Source: Chamaecrista fasciculata
Lineage: Eukaryota; Streptophyta; Magnoliopsida; Fabales; Fabaceae
Direction of reading: 5' to 3'
Length of the DNA stretch: 64,000 bases
Assembly (NCBI GenBank): GCA_003254925.1
Contig: QANZ01044703.1
Coordinates: forward strand, 1 to 64,000
Shown: piece after piece, positions 45,113-54,773 of the stretch
Layout of the letters: the number at the start of each line of letters is the position of its first letter
Position numbering within the stretch: position 1 is the first letter of the stretch
The notes under the pieces: generated by a model
What the model was told of the DNA's origin: nothing
Database searches by the model: none
What the model saw: only the letters and a program-made list of their open reading frames with translations
Position numbers and translations under genes: made by a program

Positions 45113-45129
45113 TTTTATATTTTATTGGC

Positions 45130-45425
45130 CAAAGACCCGAAGTCCTATTTTGTCTCTAATTAAAGAAAACCCATATGCGCTCTGTGCTTCCCATTGTCGC
45201 TTCAAACGAAACATGGAAGGTGTGTCCTTCACCGTCGAAGACTTCTTCGACGCTGCTTTGGACAAGTAATGGCTTCAACTCTGAAATTGGGACCAAGGTG
45301 TTGTGTTCTTCTTCTTCTTCTTCTTTTGGGGTTGTCACCGTCGGTCGGTGAACGACAGCGAATTTGTGGTGGAGTTGTGGCGGCAGGCGACGGACGAAGT
45401 GGACTTATATTTTATAACTTTTTAT
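45130..45425 (+). repeat. Coding-like fragment E, copy 3
   Basis: An ATG near 45213 opens MEGVSFTVEDFFDAALDK and stops, as at 10925. A short (TTC)n and a GC-rich stretch 'gttgtcaccgtcggtcgg' follow. It joins a truncated hAT end at about 45430. Confidence 0.45.
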
Positions 45426-45429
45426 TTTA

Positions 45430-45540
45430 AATAAATATTGCTGTACCCGCATCCTATCATTTTCAAAATTAACGTATCCCGTACCCGCACCTGTATCTGT
45501 GCAAGTACCCGTACCCGTTCTTATGCAACCTAGTATAGTA
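45430..45540. mobile_element. Truncated hAT right end
   Basis: 'gtacccgcatcc', 'cgtacccgcacctg' and 'agtacccgtacccgttc' phrases, as at the ends of the 36511-37153 element; the left part is missing. Confidence 0.5.
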
Positions 45541-46911
45541 CATAAACGTATCAATGTCGTTGTTTAGTTTAATTAAAGTCATAGCTTGATTAGTCATAGT
45601 TTGACTAATCGTTGTTTTAAATAATCGAATTTTAACCAATCGTTGTTTTATATAGTCGTAGTTTAACTCGTTGTTTTAAATTTACTCATCTATAAATAAG
45701 TTTGCTAACCAACAAGCAATTTAACCTTCTCACTTTTAAAAGATATCATAAGTTCTGAGAAAAAAACAATGAGGAAGAAGATGAGAAGGAAGAGGAAGAT
45801 GCTCCAAGCTAAGGACAAGGGATATATATTGACAAATCATCTATTTCTATCAAATCAATGATTTACCAAAGGTATCTATCAATATTTATGTTAATGGGTA
45901 TTTCATAGATTTTCTATTTGTCTTTAATGTGTAAAATTCTCATTTTTATCGATGTTGTGCGGGTTAATTTGGTTCTTTTATGCTTACCAAAAAATAAATT
46001 GGTTCTCTTTCTCAGTTTGTGTGAGTAATTTAGACATACTAGCGATGGAAGGATGCAATCAAGATGAAAATGACGATGAAGCATGCGAAGAAATTATGTG
46101 GATGACTATATTACATCGACATCAAATCAATGATATACCAAATGGTATGTTTATATCTAATCATTTATCTTGTCTCTAATTTAAATATTCATCTAGATAG
46201 AATATAAATCTTTGTTATTGTTATATACTGAATTGAGTCAATTAAGTTGATATACCAAATGGTTCTGTTGTCATAGTTTTTGAGGCAAGGAAAGTTAGAA
46301 ATAATAAAAAAAATTCTACTATGAAAAATGTTCTTCTTATACCATCTTTTAAATATAACATTTTTTCTGTAAAAAAACCAATTTTTGATGATGTAATTAA
46401 TTGTTGTTTTAACTCATCTTCTTGTCTCATACAGGACTAGAAGACTAAGGAAGTTGTAGCTATTGGAGTTTCTCTCAAGAATATGTACATTCTAGAGCTA
46501 ACCGTTACTTAATGATTATCATTCTTGTAATGATGTTGATGTTAGGAACCCTGTACTTAGTTCTGAGTTAGAGCATACTGTTAATGATTCTCATTATTGT
46601 AATGATGTTGAAAGATTTCGTATATCATTATGTAATTGACGACAATAATAGTTTTTCTCTTTCACATAAATCTTATTCACATGACTATGCAGTTTTCATG
46701 GCAAATTGAAGACATAGACTTTGTTGTATGTATGCTTAAATTTATTCAATGATTGTCGTTGATAAAAATATTTTAGAGTCTTTTTTTTCTAAACAAAATT
46801 AAAATTTACTAATTCTTTTAGGGTAGATATGAAAAAGGATTTTTTTAACACACAATTTGGACATGGATTATATCAGGAATCTGAACATTTTTCCGTAAAA
46901 ACATTATATCA
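45541..46911 (+). repeat. Repeat R, copy 4
   Basis: Same order as copies 2 and 3: 'gtcgtagtttaactcgttg' units (45570-45680), 'gaagatgagaaggaagagg' (45777), a coding-like MEGCNQDENDDEACEEIMW near 46044 and a 'catacaggactagaagactaagg' block (46430). A copia-like scrap 'cctgtacttagttctgag' lies at 46549. It ends abruptly at the direct duplication. Confidence 0.6.
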
Positions 46912-48170
46912 AACTCGTATTTTCTTTATTGGTTCTTGGTGTTTCTTCTGTTTTAAATGATTGTTTTGTGTTCCAATTTGTTTGTTTAGGTAGACTGAAG
47001 AGTAAAGATTAACGAACAATAGAGATAATGTGTTGGAATTTGTAAAATCTTCCACGGACTTGTTCTCTAATTCATGAATGAGGACTAAACTGAATATAAT
47101 GGAAACTTTGAGCGTGAAAGACAAGAATAAATTGCGACTTATTTGACAAGAAAAATAAAAGAAAATGGGGTAATAGGATGAATGATAAAAATCTTAGGGT
47201 CTTTTTGAAATTTTTCTACCTTTTATTAAAATCTCATTTGAGTCATTTATTGTATTATTTTCTTGTACTTTTGTCCCTGATTGTGTGATAAAGGGACAAA
47301 AACGAATGGGAAAGAAAGTTATGGGAAATTGGAAATATGTGTTAAAAATATATAAAGTATATAAATAGTTTAATATTTAAAAAAAAATTCAATAAAAAAA
47401 GAAGATTTTGGCCAGATTGGCCCTGCGAACCCGACCCGACTCAGGGTTTGTGCACCCCTAATTGAAATCGGTTCTCTCATATCGTTCGATACTCTCTATC
47501 CCTTTCTCTTTGACTTTTTTTTCTTTACTTTTATTTATTAGTTTATTTTGTTTTCTTTTCTGTTCTCATTTTGATTTTTTTATTTTGATTTTTTGTACTT
47601 CTTTTTTTTTATTATTTATTCTAATTTCATTCAATGAATTAACGGTAAATATATAAAAGAAAAATGTTAGGAAAAAGAACTCAAAATAAAAAAAAAATAA
47701 AATTGATCATCAATAAATAAGTTTTAAAAATTAAATTAAAGATTTATATAAAATTTAAAAGTAAAGAAATAATTTTAGTTATTTTTTTAGGCAAAAGCAC
47801 TCATTTCGTCCCCATACTTTAAACTTGCTGTCAATTTCATCCCTAATCTATTTTTGCTGTCAATTTTGTCCCCAATTTTTCATATTTTGGTCATTTTTAT
47901 CCTTTGCTCTTACTTTAGTAAAATATTAACAGCAGAATCTATATGGCTAACGATATATAATGTAAAATTGTTAGAAAAAGAAACTAAAATCCTAATTCAG
48001 ATTGAAAAACAAGATGCAATCTGTCGCTGATTTTTTAAAAAAAGTTAGCCAAAGGATAAAATTGACGAAAATGTGAAAAATTGGGGACGAAAGTGATAAC
48101 CAAAAAAGATTGGGAACGAAACTGACAGTTGGTGTAAAATTTTGGGACGAAATTAGCACTTATTTCTTCC
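46912..48170 (+). repeat. Right copy of the ~1.26 kb direct duplication
   Basis: Partner of 37624-39415, lacking the hAT insertion, with only scattered single-base differences. It includes the second copy of the small TIR element (47791-48165). Confidence 0.8.
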
Positions 48171-48478
48171 CTTCAAATTTTCCACTTCTCTTGCTTATAC
48201 AGTTGCACCCTTAATAAAAGAAAAAATTTTATATGAGAAACCTCGTGGAAATTAAAAGTATACTTCCTTACCCTTGATTCTAAAGAAGTAAATCAAAGAA
48301 AAAAGAAAATGAAGAAACAAGGAAAATACAGTAGCAGTAGAGTCTGATTAGATGAACCTCTGAAGAAATAATAAAATACCCCAAATTAAGTAGAATAATC
48401 GATCAATGACAATACTATATGAATTATATGTAATTATCTATAAACAAAGACCAAAAGCAAACCTAACCTTCCACAATT
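48171..48478. repeat. CNL-flank repeat, third copy
   Basis: Matches 41165-41375 ('aataaaagaaaaaat', 'tacttccttacccttgattc', 'gaagaaacaaggaaaatacagtagcagt'). It leads up to the solo LTR insertion. Confidence 0.6.
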
Positions 48479-48483
48479 CAGTC

Positions 48484-49031
48484 TGATAATAGGCCCAATA
48501 ATTAAGAGGCCCAAATGACAGAAGATGTCCTTGGCCCAGCATGCTAGAGACCAAGCAGAGAAATGGAAAGGGCGAGAGCGCCCTCCACCTCACTAGGGCA
48601 AGGACGTCCGGCGCATCAAAGGGCGTGAGCGCCCATGTAGCAGAAGGTCGTGAGGAATAAGGAAACATTCCCTGAATCAATCAGGAACCAATCAAGGATC
48701 AGCCAAGATCCACTCTCAATCGAGATAAATCACTTAGTGATCCTTCCCACGGATTCAATAATGGCTATCAAGGCGCGCCTCTCACAAATAAGAAAATTGC
48801 GTGGAAGCGAAGGATCACAATCAATCATCCAGGCAATTATGGCAAGATCACGCCAGATTGCCCTCGGCCAGTATAAAAGGTTAGCCCTCCACAGACAAAA
48901 TGTACGCTCTCTATTCAGTCAATTGACATTATTGAGCACATAACCATTACTAACTTAAGCATCGAAGGTGAACTGCAGGCCCCTGTGCTCATTGTTTTGC
49001 AGGTAACCTTCGGCCAGAACCTAGTTCATCA
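48484..49031. mobile_element. Solo LTR (548 bp) with 5-bp TSD
   Basis: Starts TGATAATAGG and ends GTTCATCA, flanked by CAGTC on both sides (48479-48483 and 49032-49036). Higher GC than its surroundings ('gggcgagagcgccctcc', 'ggcgcatcaaagggcgtgagcgcc'), with a promoter-like CAGTATAAAAGG at about 48870 and a downstream leader, as in Gypsy LTRs. No internal domain. Confidence 0.88.
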
Positions 49032-49036
49032 CAGTC

Positions 49037-49359
49037 ATATTTATATTATTAACCAATTTTCTTAGCAACTATACGTTGTGGCATATTCCAAGGCATCCCA
49101 AATTGTTTAATGAATTGAAGCTTGCTTTCTTGAGCACTTATTTGTTCAGTTCTTATTTTCCCAATTCTCTTGCTTAAAGAAACATGAAAATTAAACACGC
49201 CATAATTGACCTGACTTCTTCTTCTAGTAATTCTTTGGTGTAAGACAATATTAAACACCAAGCTCCTCCACAGTTATCATTATTTCACCAAAAACAGCAT
49301 TCATTTTAGCACTGTCTTTGCTTTCTCTTGCTCTGTTTATTCACTTTCCTTTTCTCATC
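49037..49359 (+). promoter_or_regulatory. CNL 5' flank (type B variant)
   Basis: Resumes the CNL flank after the solo LTR: 'attattaaccaattttctta', 'ttgaattgaagcttgctttc', 'caccaagctcctccacag' and 'tttagcactgtctttgc', up to an ATG at 49360. No certain core promoter motif. Confidence 0.5.
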
Positions 49360-49436
49360 ATGGCTGGAACTTTGGTTGGTGGTGCTGTTCTCTCTGCCTT
49401 CCTTCAAGTTGCGTTTGAAAGGCTGATTTCTCAAGG
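49360..49436 (+). pseudogene. CNL start stub 5
   Basis: MAGTLVGGAVLSAFLQVAFE then RLISQG, about 25 codons, then a sudden switch at about 49436 to sequence matching 56395 onward, the far 3' flank of the intact CNL and U-box kinase. Confidence 0.8.
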
Positions 49437-50460
49437 AAGTTTATTATTGCAAGTATCTTCAAAATATCTAAATTTGGACTAGCAGGAACATCAATAACAT
49501 TTTATAGAAAGGAAAATTCTTCTTGTACCAACATCTATGTGTTTTTAAGTTGTTTGCATTTGTACCAAAATATTAAACATATGTGTAGTATTGTAGTTCC
49601 TTTGACATAAAATGATCCTCCATATATATAAATTTTCCAAACTGAAATTCTTGTACAGTTGCTTGAGAGAGATTGTAAAAACAAGTTCACCTAGTGTTTT
49701 TTTTTTTTTTTTTTTTTTNGTTTTTTTTTTTTTTTTGCTTTCGAAGGAGAGTGGACCAAGGTTTTTATTGGACCAGATCAAATATAGTTTTTTGGTGTTA
49801 GAGGAAGAAGAAGTTGATTGAACAATTTGTTGGTTGTTGCTGCTCTGAAGCTAATAATTATGTTAATTAGAAATATTTAATTAAATAAAAAACTTACAAT
49901 TATGAATGAAAATTGACAACCTTTTACGTAAATTGAGTCAATTTAACTGAAACCTATCAGGCAGCATATATATAAACACTGTACTTTTTACCTAAGTGCA
50001 CGAATAGGGAATGAAAAATATTCTCAAATCATTGCATTGCAAAATGAGCTGGTGAATCGTACAAATATACATGAGGTCACGTGAATGTACAGCAGAAAGA
50101 ATAACTAACTCAGCCACGTATACAAGCTACCAACTAATTACATATCAACAATCACTACTATACAAACTAATCTAGGATTAATGCTAATTACAGTGAAATA
50201 TACAGAGTATTCTGTTACACTAAGCTAAACTAGAAACCAATATGTCCAAACCTGCGTTGAGAATTACCAATTTTTGTATCATAGTAAACACTGTAATATT
50301 ATGATACTGAGGCATCGAATCTCTGAGTGCAATTTCTTGCTTTTCATTCCTTTTAGCAGCACAAACAACATTCATCTCTGCTTCTCTTCTATCAATGGCT
50401 TCCTCTTCAGCACATCCTTTCAAATACAAAACTTCTCTTTGTGCAGCTTCACTTTTTACT
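49437..50460 (-). pseudogene. Partial duplicate of the U-box kinase and its downstream flank
   Basis: 49437-49690 matches 56395-56720; 49820-50290 matches 57110-57358 (the 3' UTR up to the stop region) and keeps about 250 bp that the current gene lacks. At about 50291 it jumps to exon 7, matching 59098-59270 at very high identity: minus-strand words LRDSMPQYHNIT, AEMNVVCAAKRNEK and YLKGCAEEEAIDRREA. Exons 8 and 9 are deleted. It ends at about 50460. An N sits in a poly-T tract near 49719. The near-identity of exon 7 suggests a recent event or gene conversion. Confidence 0.88.
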
Positions 50461-50539
50461 CATATTAATAAATATTTATTTGTATATATAATTATATGAT
50501 ATTTTATATTTTTATGTATTGAAAAAATATAAAATTAAA

Positions 50540-50870
50540 AGAATAAAATATTAAAAATTTCATAAGTAATCTAATAGTATGTTCATATTTATAATAAATT
50601 ATTGATATTATTTTCAGTAATTATAAATTAAAACAAATTTAATGAAATTTGGTTTTATATTAATAAGAACAAGATTTCTTATTGTTATTATTTTCGGTAA
50701 TTATAAATGAAAAGTTTTAATGGAATTTGGTTATATATTAATAAGAACAAGATTTCTTATTTCTTTTATAATACCACAAAAAAAAAGAGGTTCGATTATT
50801 TATCAAGATGTTTCTGTCGTTAGAGCTTCATTGGACAATGACTCAATGATCAAACATTTTTAATTAGTGG
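50540..50870. repeat. Dispersed repeat shared with 23650-23930
   Basis: See 23542-23935. Here it contains an internal partial duplication of 'tattattttcggtaattataaat' (50600 and 50690). Confidence 0.6.
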
Positions 50871-51113
50871 CATGAATCCCGTAAATCCCGTGGGATTACA
50901 ATAAACAAACTCAAATAAATCATTTGGTAGAGTCTTCACGGCATCCAAAGTTGTGGAATGAATATACAAATAGAACGTGCCATGTGAACTGTGAACTAGT
51001 ACATCTGAGAAGAAATCGCTATTTGATTTCACCTTAATTGCCAATTTAGCATCTGTTTGCTCCCACTTCCTGTTTGCTCTGTTTGAATCCTCCTTTCCTT
51101 TTGCTTCAATTCC
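50871..51113 (+). promoter_or_regulatory. 5' flank of the intact CNL (type A)
   Basis: Homologous to 14580-14816 upstream of CNL pseudogene 2 ('atatacaaata', 'gccatgtgaa', 'gagaagaaatc', 'ttgctctgtttgaatcctc') and unlike the type B flanks. The two families therefore have separate regulatory sequence. No convincing TATA box is seen. Confidence 0.45.
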
Positions 51114-54100
51114 ATGGCTGCAGATTTGGTTAGTGGTGCTGTTCTCTCTTCTTTCCTTTCTGTTGCATTTGACAGATTGGCTTCTGAAGACGTTCTGGAA
51201 TTCTTCCGAGGCAGCAAACTGGACGAGACGCTGCGCAAGAATCTGAACATCATGCTCTCATCTATCGACAGTGTGATTGATGATGCTGAGGCAAAGCAGT
51301 TCACTGATCCTAATGTCAAAGCCTGGCTTGATAAGGTCAAGGATGCTGTGTATGATGCTGAGGATGTGTTGGGTGAGATTGACTATGAGCTCACAAGGCG
51401 AGAGATGGAGACTGAAACTCAAACCACTGTCAAAGCCTGGCTTGCTTGCAAGGTACGCAACCTCCTTGGTGCTTCTATTACTTCATTTGACAAAGACATT
51501 CAATCAAGGATGAAACAAGTCCTTGAAAGCCTAGAATTTCTTGAAAATAGAAAGATTGTTCTAGGTTTGAAACAAGGCACTGGGGGTGGTCGTGGTGTTG
51601 GATCGATTACTAGGGTGCAAACAACATCTTTAGTAGTGGATGAAACTACAATATGTGGCAGAGATGATGACAAAGAAATGATCATTAACTGGTTGTTATC
51701 TGACAGCAATCATAATGAAAGTAACTTTTCAGTGATGTCCATTGTGGGAATGGGCGGGTTGGGTAAGACCACTCTTGCCCAGCTTGTTTACAATGATCAG
51801 AGGGTGAAAGATTCATTTGATATTCAAGCTTGGGTTTTTGTTTCTGTTGAGCTTGATGTTTTCAAGGTAACAGGAACTATTTTTGAGGCAATAACAAATG
51901 CCAAAAATGATATTGAAGATTTAAATATGCTCCAAATTAATTTGAAGAAGAAGTTGAGCAAGAAGAAGTTTCTTCTTGTTTTAGATGACGTGTGGAATGA
52001 AAATTATATGCTTTGGGAGACTCTGCAAAAACCTTTTCATCATGGGGCTTCTGGCAGCAAAATTCTTGTAACCACTCGGAGTGACATAGTTGCTTCAAGG
52101 ATGCGGTCAGATGAAAAACATTTCTTGAAGCTGTTGACTGAAGAAGATAGTTGGATGATGTTCAAGAGACTTGCATTCGGTAGTAGAGATGATCCTCGTT
52201 CATACTCTGACGTAAAAGAAGTTGGAAGAAAAATCTCTGCAAAATGCAAAGGGTTGCCCTTGGCATTAAAAACAATTGGGAGTCTGTTGTACACACAATT
52301 GTCTTCAGAGCAATGGAATGGCATTTTGAAAAGTGAGATATGGAATGAGGAGACTGATACTCTACCCTATACTCTACCCGCTTTAAGATTGAGCTATCAT
52401 TACCTTCCTTCTCATCTTAAGAGATGTTTTGCCTATTGCTCTATATACCCCAAAGGTTATGAATTTCAAAAGGAACAGTTGGTTCAGTTGTGGATGGCTG
52501 AAAACATTCAAGAATACGGTCATCAGAACAAAGACATATTAAATGTGGGAGAGCAATTCTTCCATGATTTATTGTCAAGGTCATTTTTTCAACAATCTAC
52601 AAAAGGCGATAAGTGCTTCGTCATGCATGACCTCATCAATGATTTGGCTAAGAAAGTGTCTCAAAAATTTTGTTTCAAGTTAGAAATAGATGACGCACAA
52701 AATCTACCAGAGCAAACTCGTCATGTTTCTTATTTTACTCGTAATTATTATTATGGTAGTAATAGATTTGAGGCTATATACAAGATTAAGAAATTACGCA
52801 CTTTCCTGCCTCTATTAGAAAATCCCAACATCACACGTCATTTATCTACGAATGTGATAGACAATTTATTTTCAATGCGTACGTTGCATTTCCTATCTTT
52901 GGCTGGCTTTGAAAACATTATTGAGTTGCCTGAGTCAATAGGTAATCTTCATCATTTGCGTTATCTAGATCTGTCAGGGACTGGAATTAGAGGATTGCCA
53001 AATTCAGTTTGTCGGCTCTATTGTTTGCAAACATTAAAGTTGTGGCGTTGTGCATCCTTGGAAGTGTTACCCTTGGATTTGCATAAACTTATTAATTTGC
53101 GCTATCTTGATTTTCGCCAAACTAAGGTGAGAGAGATTCCAAAGAAATTGAGAAATTTGAGAAATCTTCAAGTGTTATCATCATTTTTTGTGGGTAAATG
53201 TAGTGAGACCAATATCCAACAGCTAAGAGATCTTGATCTTCAAGGCACTCTATCCATTTCAGAGTTGCAACATGTAAGGAATCCTTCGGATGCTTTAGCA
53301 GCGAATTTGAGAAACAAGAGATGCCTTGAGGGTCTAAGATTAGAATGGTGCGAGGAGAAAGATGAGGGACAGAGTGAAAGGGATGTTCTGGAAAAGCTGC
53401 AACCGCACAAGAACTTGAAAAGGCTATCCATTATCAACTATTGTGGTACTCGGTTTCCTGATTGGTTTTTGGATAATACATTGTTCAATCCGGTATCCAT
53501 AGAGTTGAGCAATTGCAAATATTGTTTATCCTTGCCAGCACTGGGACTTCTGCCTTGTCTGAAATCATTAACAATTAAAGGATTTGATCGTGTTGTAGTT
53601 ATTGGTGCTGAGTTTTACGGAACTAGCTCATCTGGTACTCCATTTGGATGTCTAGAATTGTTAAGGTTGGAGAATATGGTGGAATTGGAGGAATGGAAAT
53701 GCGATGTGTTCCCAAGACTTAAAGAGTTGTACATAGAAGAATGTCCCAAGTTGAAAGAGCAGCTTCCTGCACAACTTGTTTGTTTAAAGAAGCTAGTCAT
53801 CAAGCAATGCAAGCAACTTGTGGGATCAGCTCCATCAGTTCCAACTATTGAGGAATTGGTTTTAGGAGACTGCGGAAAGCTGACGTTGGAATGCGGGCTG
53901 TCAACTTTAAGATATCTCCAGATTGATGGACCCTTTAGCACAGAATGCCTTCCGTTTGAAGAAATTGTGAAAACCATTGCCAATAGTAGCTGCTGCCTTG
54001 AAGAGGTCTGTATTAAAAGTTGTGACTCTCTTAAGAGCTTTCCCCTCTATTTATTCCCAAAGCTTCGATCTTTGAAATTGGAGGGATGCAGTAATCTTGA

Positions 54101-54773
54101 AAGTATCATATGTATTCTAGAGCAACACAGTGACAGTATCATATCTCTTGCATCGTTGTTCATCATTAAGTGTCCTAAATTTGTATCATTTCAAGGATTT
54201 TCCGCCCCAAAACTACAGCACCTTCATATTGAGGAAATGGAGAATTTAGTAGCACTGCCACAAAACATGCGCATCATGTTTCCCTCTCTTGTGTTTCTAT
54301 TAGTACGTAAATGTGCAAAGGTGGAATCATTTTGTGGAGGGGGATTGCCATCAAATCTCCAGTTTCTTCATATAGGCCATTGCCCAAAACTCGTAGCATC
54401 TCGGATGGAGTGGGATCTACACACTCTTGCTTCTCTAAGAAAATTGATCATTAAAGATGTACAAGAGGATTGTTTTCCTGAAGCAGGGCTATTGCCACCT
54501 ACTCTTACTCATCTTGTTCTTTGTTACTGTTCAAATCTCAAAGAACTTGATTATAAAGCTCTTTCTTGCTTGTCCTCTCTCAAGAAATTGCACATTGTGG
54601 ATTGTCCTAAACTCCAATGCTTTCCAAAGGAGGGCCTCCCTGCTTCCTTATCTGTTCTAGGTATAAAGGGGTGTCCATTACTTGAAAGGAGATGCCAAAA
54701 GGAGAAAGGCCAAGATTGGAAAATAATTGCTCACATCACTGAAGTAATCATTAATGATGATGTACTCACTTGA
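51114..54773 (+). CDS. CNL-type NB-LRR disease resistance protein, RPP13-like protein 1 class (intact)
   Basis: Single exon, 1,219 aa. Start MAADLVSGAVLSSFLSVAFD matches the usual N terminus of this class. Rx-type CC with DAEDVLGEID at 81-90. NB-ARC: P-loop GMGGLGKTT 212-220; RNBS-A FDIQAWVFVS 235-244; kinase-2 LLVLDDVW 287-294; RNBS-B GSKILVTTR 314-322; GLPLAL 380-385; RNBS-D CFAYCSIYP 438-446; MHD 504-506. About 700 residues of LRRs follow, with repeated LPESIGNL and CPKLQCFP-type units, to the stop at 54771-54773. The Trp after DDVW-2 is typical of CNLs. Family members are cytosolic receptors that exchange ADP for ATP and trigger hypersensitive cell death; the pathogen recognised cannot be inferred. 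It is the only complete CNL here. Confidence 0.96.
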   Translation: MAADLVSGAVLSSFLSVAFDRLASEDVLEFFRGSKLDETLRKNLNIMLSSIDSVIDDAEAKQFTDPNVKAWLDKVKDAVYDAEDVLGEIDYELTRREMETETQTTVKAWLACKVRNLLGASITSFDKDIQSRMKQVLESLEFLENRKIVLGLKQGTGGGRGVGSITRVQTTSLVVDETTICGRDDDKEMIINWLLSDSNHNESNFSVMSIVGMGGLGKTTLAQLVYNDQRVKDSFDIQAWVFVSVELDVFKVTGTIFEAITNAKNDIEDLNMLQINLKKKLSKKKFLLVLDDVWNENYMLWETLQKPFHHGASGSKILVTTRSDIVASRMRSDEKHFLKLLTEEDSWMMFKRLAFGSRDDPRSYSDVKEVGRKISAKCKGLPLALKTIGSLLYTQLSSEQWNGILKSEIWNEETDTLPYTLPALRLSYHYLPSHLKRCFAYCSIYPKGYEFQKEQLVQLWMAENIQEYGHQNKDILNVGEQFFHDLLSRSFFQQSTKGDKCFVMHDLINDLAKKVSQKFCFKLEIDDAQNLPEQTRHVSYFTRNYYYGSNRFEAIYKIKKLRTFLPLLENPNITRHLSTNVIDNLFSMRTLHFLSLAGFENIIELPESIGNLHHLRYLDLSGTGIRGLPNSVCRLYCLQTLKLWRCASLEVLPLDLHKLINLRYLDFRQTKVREIPKKLRNLRNLQVLSSFFVGKCSETNIQQLRDLDLQGTLSISELQHVRNPSDALAANLRNKRCLEGLRLEWCEEKDEGQSERDVLEKLQPHKNLKRLSIINYCGTRFPDWFLDNTLFNPVSIELSNCKYCLSLPALGLLPCLKSLTIKGFDRVVVIGAEFYGTSSSGTPFGCLELLRLENMVELEEWKCDVFPRLKELYIEECPKLKEQLPAQLVCLKKLVIKQCKQLVGSAPSVPTIEELVLGDCGKLTLECGLSTLRYLQIDGPFSTECLPFEEIVKTIANSSCCLEEVCIKSCDSLKSFPLYLFPKLRSLKLEGCSNLESIICILEQHSDSIISLASLFIIKCPKFVSFQGFSAPKLQHLHIEEMENLVALPQNMRIMFPSLVFLLVRKCAKVESFCGGGLPSNLQFLHIGHCPKLVASRMEWDLHTLASLRKLIIKDVQEDCFPEAGLLPPTLTHLVLCYCSNLKELDYKALSCLSSLKKLHIVDCPKLQCFPKEGLPASLSVLGIKGCPLLERRCQKEKGQDWKIIAHITEVIINDDVLT

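Noticed and set aside
37624..48170. Pair of LTRs of one 10-kb retrotransposon
   Set aside because: The direct repeats flank a CNL gene, CNL flanks and other repeats, with no gag/pol, and the repeat ends lack TG...CA and a TSD; segmental duplication fits better.
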